A stretch of 64,000 nt of DNA, from contig NC_065573.1 in the NCBI RefSeq assembly GCF_937616625.2, positions 10,493,001-10,557,000 on the forward strand, written 5' to 3'. The notes below the pieces were generated by a model. It saw nothing but the letters and a program-made list of their open reading frames with translations, ran no database searches and was not told where the DNA came from. A program made the translations under genes and the position numbers. Origin of the DNA: Mercurialis annua. Lineage: Eukaryota; Streptophyta; Magnoliopsida; Malpighiales; Euphorbiaceae. Position 1 is the first letter of the stretch. The number at the start of each line of letters is the position of its first letter. Positions 23,492 to 35,700 of this stretch are shown in pieces.

Positions 23492-24345
23492 GAACAAAGG
23501 ATCACTTTACCCCCTGAACTTGGCACAAAGTATCAAAAACGTCCAAATTAGCAAAACGGGATCACTTTTACCCTGAACTTATCAAATTTAGTACAAAAAC
23601 CCCCCTCCCCACTCTCACCCTAGAGAGTGTACCCCACTCTCCGGTTTTAATAGGGGTTTTGGTTTTCTAAGGTGGTTTTTGATTGAAAAAAGTTTAAAAT
23701 AGTCCTAATTTTTTTTAAACATTTTAAATTAATACCTAATAATTTAAAAAAATAACAATTTCATCCTTTTAATTTCAAACTTAAAATTACAAATTAATCC
23801 TCCAACTTTTACTTATATTCCAAATTAATCCCCAAAAATTATATTTTTTAATAAAAAAATTAAAAAAATTTAAACATTAAATCAGACCCATGGGTCAAAA
23901 AATTGACCCATGGGTCTCAGAGGAGCTGCCGGCAGCAGCTCCTCCGTTCTTGCTCGTCTGAGACGAGCAAGCACCTTGCTCGTCTGAGACGAGCAAGCAC
24001 CTTGCTCGTCTGAGACGAGCAAGAACCTGCTCGTCTGAGACGAGCAGAGACCTGCTCGTCTCAGACGAGCACGAACCTGCTCGTCTGAGACGAGCAGAGA
24101 TCTGCTCGTCTGAGACGAGCAGAGATCTGCTCGTCTGAGACGATAGTATTTTAGTATGATTAATGAGTATTTAATTAGAATTAATGAGTATTTAGAATCT
24201 CACTCTCCAATTAGGATGCCACATCAGCATAGGGGTGTTTTTGAAACGGTTTTGCCAAGTTCGGGGTAAAAGTGATCCGGTTTCGCTAATTTGGACGTTT
24301 TTGATACTTTGCGCCAAGTTCGGGGGGTAAAGTGATCCTTTGTTC
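23492..24345. mobile_element. Mutator-like non-autonomous element
   Basis: 854 bp, absent from the partner LTR, flanked by the 10-bp duplication AATTCATAAT (23482-23491 and 24346-24355). Terminal inverted repeats of about 90 bp begin GAACAAAGGATCACTTTACC and carry a few mismatches. Long TIRs with a 9-11-bp duplication fit Mutator/MULE elements. The interior has no transposase. It is AT-rich with two copies of GACCCATGGGTC (23885, 23905) and a row of perfect palindromes (23951-24144). Confidence 0.75.
23951..24144. repeat. Row of perfect palindromes, 25-26-bp period
   Basis: Seven complete copies and one partial copy of GCTCGTCTGAGACGAGC start at 23952, 23978, 24004, 24029, 24054 (one variant loop base), 24079, 24104 and 24129. 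Each is a 7-bp stem with a 3-base loop. Spacer bases vary (AAGCACCT, AGAGACCT, AGAGATCT) while the stems are almost invariant. Confidence 0.92.
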
Positions 24346-25165
24346 AATTCATAATATATGAAAATAACTTTTATAAATAAGGCACGAAAGTAAAATGCAA
24401 CTCACAGAACTCGTTATCCAAAAACTGCATTATCCTCACTCATTCACGTAGATTCCACGCGTCAGTCAATCTCGTAGATATTCCAGCTCTTCGGCCTGGT
24501 AGCTCGTCGGTACGTCAGTTACCGAGTCGAGTTACCTGTATGTTTTAATCCATAAACGTAGGCTTAGTACTAAAACCCTAAGTTATAAACTTAGGTTAAC
24601 ACATTCGTATTTCAAATACGATTCTTAACTTTGATAATCTCTTAATCACATTTCCTTTTTATCGATATCCAACTATATATGTCTTATATCTCAAAACCCT
24701 AATCGAACACGTCAGGTTCGATATCCAAATTTCATGTTTTCGGGGTTCGTGTTTCCTTTTTAATGTCCGACATTCTTAAAGTCGGAAGACTAGGTCGAAA
24801 CGAGACGAAAACGTATAAACAGGTAGGTCCATCGGTTGTGCGAGCGCACGAGGGGTTGTGTGCGTTCGCACACAATTCTTGCGCACGACCCGGAATCCGC
24901 TTCCAGGCCGATTCCGACGTGCTCTAACATTCAAAACAATCTTAAAACAGCCCTTGTTTTATCAATTTCCGACATTATAACATATTTCTTACCTTGTTTT
25001 GAAGCTCAATCATGATACAGGATTAAATTCCGATCGAATCGATATAAAGAACGCGCGCTTTGGACGAGAAACGGCGAAACCGCGGCAGATCGAAATCGTT
25101 CGCCATATTTTTCTTTTTCTCTGAAGCTTTCGCCATTCTTCTGGATCATTCTTTGAATGATCAGC

Positions 25166-25214
<49 letters not shown>

Positions 25215-25661
25215 GTTAATTGTTCACTTTTATCCTTCAATTCCTTAAACCATTTCTCTTTTAAACTTTATAAAATTATTATTTTCCGTCAATAATCTTT
25301 TAATTGCTATTTCCGAGGCTTAAGTGGCTAATTTACACTTTGGTCCTTGAACTTTTCAAAAATTGCACTTTATCCCAAAACGCATCCGCGTCCAAATTTT
25401 AAAAGGTCTCCGATTGACTCGAGACTTTTATCACAATTACTATAAAATATTTCGCGGACCTTGGCGAAATAATATCCACCACGGGATTTATATTTTATTT
25501 TATATTAATTTTCTAACATTATCCTCAAATCCCGCTAATACGTTTAATAAAATTTACTCTAAATTCCTGATACTATTAAATTAAATCCATTCTGATTTAA
25601 TGTATTGGAATTCGCGACAAGTGGCACGATTTAATTACCTTAAAATATTTGGGGTATTATA

Positions 25662-26854
25662 GTTCTAATTACCTAAGTATGGTTAGGTTATATTATGCAA
25701 AGTGTGCGTGAAAATTGACAATAGATTAGTATGTCGCGCCTCAAGTCTCTTTAACGCGTCGTTCCGATTACCTATGTATGAATATGTTATATTACGCCAA
25801 GTGAGCGTTAATAGTGTCGCTAGATTAGTATGTCGCGTCACAAATCTCTTTAACGCGTTGTTACGATTACCTAAGCATGGTTAGGTTATATTACGCACAG
25901 TATGCGTAAAAAGTGACGCTAGATTAGTATGTCGCATCTCAAGTCTCTTTAAGGCATCATTTCGATTACCATGCACATGTTACGTTACAAATCTCTCTAA
26001 CACGTCGTTCCGATTACCTAAGCATGGTTAGGTCATATTACGCGAAGTGTGTGTGAAAAATGACAATAGATTAGTATGTCGCGTCTCAAGTCTCTTTAAC
26101 GCGTCGTTACGATTATGTAAGCATGGTTAGGTCATTTTATGCAAATTGTGCGTGAAAAGTGACGCTAGATTAGTATGTCGCGTCTCAAGTCTTTTTAACG
26201 CGTCCCGATTGCCTAAGCATAGTTAGGTTATATTACGCAATGTGTGCGTGAAAACTGTCGCTAGGTTAGTATGTCGTATCTCAAATCTATTTAACGCGTC
26301 GTTCCGATTAACTAAGCATGGTTAGGTTATATTAAGCAAAGTGTGCGTGAAAAGTTACGCTAGATTAGTATGTCGCGTCTCAAGTCTCTTTAACGCGTTG
26401 TTCCGATTACCAAAGAATGGTTAGGTTAAATTACGCAAAGAGTGCATAAAACGTGACGTTAGTTTAGTATGGCGCGTTTCAAGTCTCTTTAACACGTCAT
26501 TTTGATTACCATGCTTATGTTGCGTCACAAGTGTCTCTAACGCGTCTATCTGATTACCTAAGCATGGTTAGGTCATATTACGCAAAGTGTGGTCGATAAG
26601 TGACAATAGATTAGTATGTCGTATCTTAAGTCTCTTTCACGCATCGTTCCGATTACCTAAGCATGGTTAGGTTATTTTACGCAAAGTGTGCGTGAAAAGT
26701 GACGCTAGATTAGTATGTTGCGTCACAAGTCTCTTTAACGCGTCGTTCCGATTACCTAAGCATGGTTAGGTTATATTAAGAAAAATGTGCGTGAAAAAAG
26801 ACGCTAGATTAGTATGTCGCGTCTCAAGTCTCTTTAACTCGTTGTTCTGATTAC
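25662..26854 (+). repeat. 99-bp satellite array, block 3
   Basis: Forward units resume in phase after the LARD. Half-monomers lie near 25967 and 26507, 540 bp apart. Confidence 0.93.
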
Positions 26855-27090
26855 TTTTTTTTTGACAATCAAGTTAAGATTTCATTAAATAGAATCAGAA
26901 ATAAAAACATCCAACATAAAATTCGGAGGATCTTCCGACCACACCCTTCTTCCTGACATAGAATACGTTGCTCTCGCCAAAGTGTGAGCAGCACGATTCG
27001 TAGAACGGTACACAAACATGACCTTAACATTAGTCAAGGCTTTCAACAAACACACACAATCAAATAATAAGCATAATAATACAGAAGTAC
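26855..27090 (-). mobile_element. 5'-truncated LINE 3' end
   Basis: 236 bp inserted in a satellite unit without loss of satellite sequence. On the minus strand it ends in A9 (26855-26863 as T on plus). The flanking TAC (26852-26854 and 27088-27090) could be a 3-bp duplication or microhomology; no longer TSD is visible. It holds the end of an L1-type ORF2. Confidence 0.85.
26885..27090 (-). pseudogene. LINE ORF2 C-terminus (RNase H-like tail)
   Basis: An open minus-strand frame of about 67 codons ends at TAA 26885-26887. It contains FVYRSTNRAAHTLARA, then VWSEDPPNF and a final VFISDSI. This is the pattern at the end of the RNase H-like domain in plant L1-type ORF2 proteins and plant RVT_3 proteins. 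The 5' part (endonuclease, RT) is missing because of truncation at insertion, so no function remains. It is followed by a 3' UTR of about 20 bp and the poly(A). Confidence 0.82.
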
Positions 27091-27463
27091 TTAAGCATGG
27101 TTAAGTTATATTACGCAAAGTGTGCGTGAAAAAAGACGCTAGATTAGTATGTCACATCTCAAGTCTCTTTAATTCGTCGTTACGATTACCTAAGCATGGT
27201 TAGTTTATATTACGCAAAGTTTGCGTAAAAAATGACACTAGATTAGTATGGCGCGTCTCCAGTCTCTTTAACGCGTCGTTTTGATTACCATGCTTATGCC
27301 GCGTCTCAAGTCTCTAAAGCGTCGCTCTGATTACCTAAGCATGGCTAGGTTATATTACGCAAAGTGTGCGTGAAAAGTGACGCTAGATTAGTATGTCGCG
27401 TCTCAAGTCTCTTTAAAGCGTCGTTCCGATTATCGCGTTAAAAGTGTCGCTAGATTAGTATGT
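27091..27463 (+). repeat. 99-bp satellite array, block 4
   Basis: Forward units. A half-monomer near 27286 lies 543 bp from that at 26507 once the 236-bp LINE insert is removed. The last five bases, TATGT, are the target duplication of the Athila element. Confidence 0.92.
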
Positions 27464-29026
27464 TGTTGGTAAAAATACGCATGCGTACGTAGCCAACTTG
27501 TAATATAGACTGTGAAGTCCGGATATCGTACCCACAAGGAAAGCTTTAAAGACAACCAGTTAAGAAACTCAATTTGGATAGTCGAAAAGACAATTTTTGT
27601 TGGTTTTGTAAATTAAAAGGCAAATATTGATTAATGTAGATTAAAGTAAAGTAAAGCTGTAATTCAAATGTTGTTTTAATAATAATGGAAAAAGCAGGGA
27701 TTATTAATCTTTGTTATGCTGTTTATTTAATTTGGATTATGGATTGTATTGTTCTGATATGGTTCGGACTAATCTGAAGCACCTAAAACTCTCTCTTGAG
27801 CAATTGCAGGCAAAAGCATAAAACTAATGAATAGTAGGTTAATTACTCACTCTCGCACAATGATTAACCTAATTACTGATTAATTGAATGATTATGAAGT
27901 GAATCCTAAGAACACGCATTCGTTAATTCAGTCTCGCGCAATTAACTCATATGTTCCTAATTATATTGTTCTATTCCAATTTTACTCTCTCGAGCTAAAA
28001 TTAAAAAAATTGGCAAAGACTAAGTGATCAATTCAGACTAGGCATTAAGTACAATAATTAAGAACATATCAAAAACAAAAACCCATAATTCCGATTTAAC
28101 TAAACAGACATAATTTGATTAATAATCCCCAACGAAGGGTTTAGCTACACATAATAATAAAAATACTAAAAACAATCATTAAAGAATTCATGCTAAGGTT
28201 AAATAAAATACTGAATATGAAATTGATAATAATCGTACCTTGTTCGAAAGTAAACTAATGATAATCGATAATAAAATAATGAAGAACTGATAAATTTGAT
28301 AATCGAACGATAAGAAAACTCTAATCTAGGGTTTATGTCTAATGAAAATTGAGCGAACCCTTGTTCAATGTTACAAACTAGTATTTATACGGCTCCCGAC
28401 TCTAAAATCTGATATTAGGTCGAAATTGGTCAAAACCCAGAAGTACCCTCTTGTTTCACGGCTTTTAGAACTCATTCGGGGGTATTTTTGTCAGTTGAGT
28501 CGTGTATTTGAAGCAGGTGTGCGACCGGGTACAGGAGTGTGCGTTCGCACACTCCTTTCCTTAGCCAAAACTCCATTTTTTCCCGATTTCTACTGTAACT
28601 CCTCATTTTGCTCGCACACCACTTCAACACTGAGTGTGCGAGCGGGTAAGTGTGCGAACGGGTCATGGGGTGTGCGTTTGCACACCTCCAGACTTGGCCA
28701 ATTCTCCCATTTCTTCCATCTTGGCATTTGGCTACTGAGTTCCTCTAATTTAGCTCGCACACTGATCCGTCATTGAGTGTGTGAGCGGGTTGCTTCTAAC
28801 TTGGCCCCAAAATGACATTCCTCAATTCTGAATTCTGCTTAATCGTGCTTTTTGACCCCGGGACTTCTAGAAAACACCAAAAACGCTCCAAAAGTCGCCA
28901 TATTTGTATTTTTCTCTTGAAACACTCAAAATGATAATAAGCCACTAATAAAATCTAAAATGATGAATATAATGCAAATAATGACTCAAAATCGACCTAC
29001 AAATAGGAGTATTTCTACTCCTATCA
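27464..29026 (-). repeat. Athila 3' LTR
   Basis: 1563 bp with TG...CA ends (TGATAGGAGTAG...TTACCAACA on the minus strand). It contains a cluster of GTGTGCG/CGCACAC palindromic segments at about 28515-28790. The open frame at 28342-28776 crosses this cluster and is chance. Confidence 0.93.
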
Positions 29027-30777
29027 AACATCCTCACATTTACCTTTTACTTGTCCTCAAGCAAATACAGAACAATGCTACAGTGTCAAATGTCATAAGT
29101 TGTCAAAATCAAAGAAATCAAAGTGTTCTCAATCCCCCTAAATAATGAACCAATCAAAATATGTTTTTGAATCAAACAACATCAATGTGAAAAACATCAA
29201 ATAACCAAAACAATTGCTACACATGATTTACTAACACCGAGACTACTTTGATGAATTCCTTCAAACACGGTTTCAAAATCACATTGGTCAAAGTGACAGT
29301 CCACGCAAGTCAAAAACAACTAAAGAAACTTCAAGCAATTGAGCAACATCATAAATTTGTATAGTAAAATCACCAAGTACTCCTCACTAGGTATTCTCTC
29401 GCACACAAGTGTTTGAGGTTAAACAATTTAGACTCTCAAATCAATACATGTAATTTTACCATAAGCTTTCCCATAGTCCACCATTCCACTACTAAGTTAA
29501 GCTAAACAAAAAGAATCAAAATGGACTTATTTAAAGGGTTGTAACGGGGTTTAGGTTAGGGTGCGATAAAAGGATAAAATAAATGGTACATGTGACTTGA
29601 CAAACTAAACAAAATATGCAAGGAACAAATTTCTACTTTCTAAGCTCAGCCATACTTTCAATCTCTTTTTCTATCTTTTTCATGCCTTCAGTTCATTTTT
29701 CTCTTTTCATTCTTTTCAATTCAATTTTTTTTTTTGCTTTTTAATCATCCTTCTTTTTCTTTCTTTCTTTTTCTGAACTTCACAAGGCAATTATTCACAT
29801 AATCAAGAGATAATTACATAACCCATAATCTTAGGATGTTTCCATCCTCACACTAGTTCTTTTACTACTTATTCAATTTGCCAAGCCAAAACATGGTAAA
29901 AAAGAGAGAAATGTAAAACAGTAGATGCGTAAAAATTCTGGAAAATCAACAAAAATTAGGCTAAGGCTCAAGTTGGGTCAATTAAGGGAAAAGGGGTAGT
30001 ATATTTAAAGTGGTCTAAAGAATTGGTTATCCTAAATGCCATTTATCATTTTCTAAATTGTTCAACCTACAATGCAATTTCACAGCGGACACAAGGCAAG
30101 TTCTAGAAAATCACAAGTATCGACTCACACCACAATAAAATGAGACATAAAAAGTTTGCTCGATAAGGCTCAAATAAAAATACATCTCACAAATTGGGTA
30201 AAAACCAGGTGATTTGTTACAAATACAAACTTGTTCAAATTGCTCAAAATTTTTGTTTTTCAGAATATTGTTCCTGTCAAGATTTTCATGCCAAAATTTG
30301 CAATGATTAAAAGAAAATCGAGCTTTTCAGAATACAAAATTTCATCCCAATCCTGTTAAATCATGTTAGCTAAGGGCTTTGTTATTTAAAAGTTTTTCAC
30401 ATTCCATTGTTTAACAACAAAAACACAATTAACCAACTCATTACAAAGGGGGAAAGGCAACACAATTATTTCAAAGATTTTGACATGACAATACTGCAGC
30501 AATAATAACAAGGATAAAACGCAAAATAAGCCTGAACATGTCTGTACTATCAGAATAACAAACATACACCCCACGGGTTCACCATATCAATACATAGACA
30601 TAACAAAAACAAGGGAAATCCGAAAACAAACTACTGACATAAAAAAAACATAAACATAAAGACAAAACAAAGTTTCCTCCCCTCCCTCACACTAAAACAT
30701 GCATTGTCCCCAATGCATCAAAAATAGATAAAGCATGAAAAACAGAAAATAAAGTGAAAGGGATAAAAAGAAAAACT
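29027..30777 (-). other. Athila 3' untranslated region
   Basis: AT-rich non-coding sequence between the additional ORF and the 3' LTR. A pyrimidine-rich stretch on plus (about 29660-29775) is purine-rich in the element sense. The bases next to the LTR, GTGAGGATGTT on the minus strand, are the best polypurine-tract candidate but are not a clean tract. No ORF with recognisable domains. Confidence 0.65.
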
Positions 30778-31998
30778 CTAGATGTCCTCCGGTGGTGGTG
30801 AGTAGACTGGCGATGGATGTGTGGCACGCATGTGCGCCCTCTGCATGCGGAAATGATCCCGCTGCTTGCTGTGCATCCTCTGCACTCTCTCCTCCATCTG
30901 TGACTGTTTCAGCTCCATCCGCTGTCTCCACTCAGAATCAGACTGTGGCGGTGCAGGTGCGTCTCTAGTACGTGGAATGCCAGCTTCTCTCGCCGCAAGT
31001 TCCTCCTCTCTCGCCTCATTATGCCTCGAGGTGCCCGGATAATCAAATGCCTGCCTGTGTGCTAGACCAAGTCGTCGTACCGTGGCGGTACCTCTCTCGG
31101 GCACCGCCTGAAGGTTTCCGCTCTTATCCAGTAAAGCAGTGGCCTTCAAATGCTTCTGGCTAAACCAGACTGGTGCGTGGTGTTCCATAGCCTTGCACTC
31201 GTCCTCTGTGTAGGCATCCACACTGATAGCTATGGCCCTGACAATGTTCCCCATACCCAGACACCGTTCCTTTCCTGTCTTGTTGTTCATCCCCAACAGC
31301 ATGTCAAAAATGCGAAAGCCCATGTCAATCGCAGGCGACTCAGGATGCATCAGACTGTTCAGAATAAATAAATCACCCCTGTTAACCTTATTGGACTCCA
31401 GATGTCCACAGACAGTCTCAGCATACCATTTCTGCATAAGATACAAGGATTGATCTATGATTGACTTCGTCTTTGCTGTCCTTGTATTGAATTTCTGGTG
31501 TCCACTGAGGTCTTTCCATATGGCATCTTCATTAAACTGAGGTGGTATGCGCTGTAACCCTTTTCGCTGAGTCTCAAACAGTCGCTTGATCTCTCCAATA
31601 GTGATGGAGTATTCCTGTCCCTTGAGGCGAAATGACAGAGACCCGACACCTGGCTCAGGCTGACAAACAGTAGTGAAGAACTATTTCACAATAGCAGGCA
31701 CAAAATCATGGCTCATGTCTCCCAACGAATCCAAACCCCAGCGGTCTAAATGGTTCCTAATCTCGCCATCCAATTCTAACGCCTCTAGAACCTCATAATC
31801 AAACGCCCTAGGAAGAATAACCTGACGCTTATCAATACACTGAAACAATTCACCCTCCTCCTCCGACCAGATGTCGAAGGGACGGCCATAATTATCTTTC
31901 AAATTCACCCGCTCATCCTCACTTGACGAGTCTGATTCCCTAGATGAACTACCTATCTGAACCCTAGGCATAATTATAGTTCCTAGCACCAAAATCAC
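30778..31998 (-). pseudogene. Athila additional ORF (env-like position)
   Basis: A continuous minus-strand frame of about 406 codons, interrupted once by TAG at 31681-31683; the frame reads on sensibly on both sides. The N-terminus is Ser/acidic rich (SSSRESDSSSEDE). The middle contains YGRPFDIW and LDRWGLDSLGDM, then a segment with SFRLKGQEYSITIGEIKRLF. The C-terminus is Met/Gln/Arg rich and probably helical, followed by a Pro-rich end. Layout and position downstream of pol match the ORF of Athila elements (Athila ORF-1 family in databases), whose function is not established. I see no signal peptide or membrane segment, so I do not call it an envelope protein. Confidence 0.7.
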
Positions 31999-32727
31999 TG
32001 GAGGAAGGAGTATGGAGACTTACTGATTAACAAAAACAATGATTTCCTTTACTGAACTGTTGCCCCAACTGCTTTTTGGCTGAACGGAGATGGCGGTTGT
32101 GAACGGTGGTGTGGTGACTCCGGCGAAGGAGAGATGGATGGTTGCAGCGGCGTTGATGAGGTGGTGGGTGTGGCGTCTAGCAGCAGCTGTGGTTAGAATT
32201 GGTGATGAGGGGTGTTGCGGCGGTGGCGAGGTAGAGAATGCCGGCGATGGTGGTGCCGAACGGTGGTGGTGAGCGATGATGATGAGTGGTGCGATGGTGG
32301 TGAGGAATTAGGGTTTCTTTTGTTTTGGGAGTTGAAGAACTGAAATGGGTCGGATGAGACCCGTTTATTTCCCTCGATAGCTGACCTAGCATCCCCTTTA
32401 AATGGCAGTGTGCGAACGGGTTATAGGTGTGCGTTCGCACAATGTCACACCATAGTGTGCGAACGGGTTCTACAATGTGCGTTCGCACACTATGGAATTT
32501 CTGCAGCATTTCTGAAATTTTTGCCTAAACCTGCACAACACCAAACACAACTACCGGGATCAATCTGAACTAACAAATAAACATATAATGACAACATGAA
32601 ACGACTCAATAAAAATATAAAAGTCTGAACTAACAAAATTAAAACATGCAAGAAACATAAATGATTTGGAATGTAATCCAAATACCGCTTGTTTAATGTC
32701 GCTAGCGTTGACCGTGTGGTACCTGAC
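31999..32727 (-). other. Spacer between Athila pol and the downstream ORF
   Basis: No convincing ORF on the minus strand. The plus strand is GGTGGTG-rich from about 32080 to 32300, giving spurious frames. At 32400-32495 there are further TGTGCG...CGCACA segments of the kind found in the LTRs. Confidence 0.6.
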
Positions 32728-35700
32728 TTAGTTTGGAACATCGAGAGTGTAGCACTCTCGTCCTTCATCTGTCAACGGACGTAAGTACGGTTTGCACCGC
32801 TGACCATTGACTTTAAAAGTCTCTCCATTTGCGTTTTCAAGCTCAATCGCGCCATGTTCAGCTACATGTCGCACCTTGAAGGGCCCGCTCCATCTCGACT
32901 TTAGCTTGCCAGGGAATAGACGCAAACGAGAGTTATACAGTAGCACATGACTGCCTTCTGTAAACGTCTTAGGCACAATATGAGCATCGTGCCATTTTTT
33001 GGTCTTTTCCTTGTATAGCTTTGCGTTCTCATACGCGGACAAGCAAAACTCATCAAGTTCGTTCAGTTGCAGGAGACGCTTCTGCTTCGAGAGCCTCGAG
33101 TCAAAATTAAGCTCTTTAATAGCCCAGTATGCGCGATGCTCACGCTCTCGAGGTAAGTGACATGCCTTTCCGTAAACAAGTCTGTAAGGGGACATACCGG
33201 TTGGCGTTTTGAATTCCGTTCGATATGCCCATAGCGCGTCACCCAATTTCTGAGACCAGTCTTTTCGAGAGCTACTTACTGTCTTTTCAAGGATGCGCTT
33301 CAATTCTCTATTGGACACCTCAACTTGTCCACTCGTCTGGGGGTGATATGGGGTTGCCACTCTACGGTAGACGTTGTATTTCTTCATCAGTGCTGCAAAC
33401 TGTCGATTGCAGAAGTGTGAACCCCCATCACTGATGATCGCCCGTGGTACCCCAAACCGATTTATCAACTTCTTCAAGAATGCTATGACCACCTTTCCAT
33501 CATTAGTAGGTAGAGCAGCTGCTTCCACCCATTTCGACACATAGTCGACACAAACCAGGATGTAAAGGTTGCCACATGACATAGGGAATGGTCCCATGAA
33601 GTCAATGCCCCAGACGTCAAAAATCTCTACTTCCTGAATGGAAGAGAGAGGCATCTCATCGCGCCTCGAAATATTGCCTGTCCGCTGGCATCTATCACAG
33701 TGCTGCACAAAGTCTCTCACATCCCTGTACAAAGTAGACCAGTAGAAGCCACTCTCTAGTACCCGTGCTGCCGTCCTGCCTGACGCATAATGACCCCCAT
33801 AATCCGAAGAATGGCACTGAGTCATAATAGCTAACATCTTCTCCTCAGCAACACATCTACGAATCATCTCATCTGCACACACTCTGAATAGATATGGCTC
33901 ATCCCATAGATAGCGTTTGACATCAGAGAGAAACTTCTTGCGCTGGTGACTGCTCATGTCAGGAGGCATAATATCAGCTGAGAGATAGTTAGCGAAGTCA
34001 GCATACCATGGATTCATCGTGTCCTTAATGAGCATAAGTGCCTCATCAGGAAACCTTTCATTGATGACCTCGCCTTCTATCACTGGCTCAGGAACCTCTA
34101 AACGCGACAAGTGGTCTGCTACCACATTCTCTGTCCCTTTCTTATCTCTGATCTCCAAGTCAAACTCTTGCAGGAGCAACAGCCACCGAATCAACCTAGG
34201 CTTTGCATCTTGCTTGGCAAAAAGGTATCGCGAAGCAGCGTGATCTGTGTAAATGATAACCTTTGAGCCAAGCAGATACTGCCTAAATTTATCCAGAGAG
34301 AACACCACCGCTAACATTTCTTTCTCAGTGATAGTGTAGTTCAGCTGTGCTCCTGCTAGTGTGCGACTAGCATAGTAGATGACGTGAAGCTTCTTATCCT
34401 TCCTCTGCCCCAGAATGCTTCCCAAAGGTTGATCACTTGCATCGCACATGATCTCAAAGGGCAAATCCCAATCCGGACTAGATATGACTGGGGCAGTAAC
34501 CAATGCTTCCTTTAACCTGAGAAAAGAAGCTAAACAGGCATTAGTAAACAAAAAGGGCGCGTCTTTGACAAGTAAGTTAGTCAAAGGACGCGCTATGGAA
34601 GAAAAATCCTTTATGAACCTGCGATAAAAACCTGCGTGCCCAAGAAAAGCACGGACTCCCTTCACTGTGATTGGAGGTGGAAGCTTCTCAATCACCTCTG
34701 TCTTTGCCCTGTCAACCTCGATACCCTCTCTAGATATCTTGTGCCCCAAAACAATGCCCTCTTCCACCATGAAGTGGCATTTTTCCCAGTTCAGCACCAG
34801 ATTTGTCTCCTCGCATCTCTGAAGGACTCGGTCTAAATTTCAAAGACAACACTCTAAGGAGTCCCCGAAGACTGAAAAGTGGTCCATGAACACTTCCATG
34901 ATGTCTTTGATCATATCATTGAAGATCGAAGTCATGCACCTCTGAAATGTGGCAGGCGCATTGCAGAGACCGAATGGCATGCGGCGGTAGGCAAAAGTGC
35001 CATATGGGCAAGTAAATGTGGTCTTCTCTTGGTCCTCTGGAAAAATAATGATATGGGTATAACCAGAGTAACCATCGAGAAAGCAGTAAAAAGCATGCCC
35101 TGCCACTCGCTCTAGCATCTGATCAATGAAAGGAAGCGGGAAGTGATCCTTCTGAGTTTCTGCGTTCAGCTTCCTGTAGTCAATGCACACTCGCCACCCA
35201 GTAACTGTGCGAGTAGAAATCTGTTCTCCCTTGTCGTTCTCTACGACTGTCATCCCGCCTTTCTTAGGCACACACTGAATTGGGCTCACCCATGAACTAT
35301 CTGAAATGGGATAGATGATGCCCGCATCAAGTAGCTTCACGATTTCCTTGTGAACCACTTCTTTCATGTTTGGGTTCAGCCGTCTCTGTCTCTGCGCGGA
35401 TGCCTTAGACTCATCCTCCAAATGAATCCGATGCATCACCACTGAAGGGCTGATCCCTCTGATGTCTGAAATCTGCCATCCAATGGCCAAAATACGTCCC
35501 TTGACTACATCAATAACCCTCTGCTCTTGCTTCTTGGTGAGCTTGTTGCTGATGATGATCGGTAAAGTACTATCAGCTCCCAAGAAAGCATATCGCAAAT
35601 GTGCAGGGAAGGTCTTTAATTCAACTTTTGGTGGCTTCTCTGAAGAGGGAGGAGTAATGTGCTGGCTTTTTAATAATGGTTCGAGGACTGGTTCCTCTAC

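Larger units (their letters stand above)
15156..25661 (-). mobile_element. LARD-like non-coding LTR retrotransposon 1
   Basis: Flanked by GTTCT (15151-15155 and 25662-25666). On the minus strand it has a 5' LTR (22452-25661), a tRNA-Met primer-binding site, 4.3 kb of internal sequence without recognisable gag or pol, a purine tract and a 3' LTR (15156-18147). A large element with long LTRs and no coding capacity fits a large retrotransposon derivative mobilised in trans. The LTR start TGTAATACCCC and the GAGGACGAAT motif before the purine tract resemble Ty3/gypsy chromoviruses, but without pol the assignment is an inference. Both LTRs carry later insertions. Confidence 0.88.
22452..25661 (-). 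repeat. LARD 1, 5' LTR
   Basis: 3210 bp, of which 864 bp are a later Mutator-like insertion with its target duplication. It is otherwise clearly alignable with 15156-18147, minus the hAT-like insert and with a few short deletions. Its outer end reads TATAATACCCC on the minus strand instead of TGTAATACCCC, so the terminal TG has mutated to TA. Confidence 0.88.

Noticed and set aside
23951..24144. Possible CRISPR array
   Set aside because: The repeat is a short perfect palindrome with 8-9-bp spacers, inside a plant transposon. CRISPR spacers are far longer and the genome is eukaryotic.
28342..28776. 144-codon plus-strand ORF in the Athila LTR, with a partial copy at 39217
   Set aside because: It lies antisense in an LTR, is truncated in the other LTR, and crosses palindromic non-coding sequence.
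31681..31998. Reading 30778-31446 and 31681-31998 as two separate genes
   Set aside because: They share one frame, and the intervening sequence is coding-like apart from a single TAG, so they are one interrupted ORF.
32090..32272. Gly/Trp-rich plus-strand ORF in the Athila spacer
   Set aside because: It is made by a GGTGGTG-rich low-complexity stretch with no domain.
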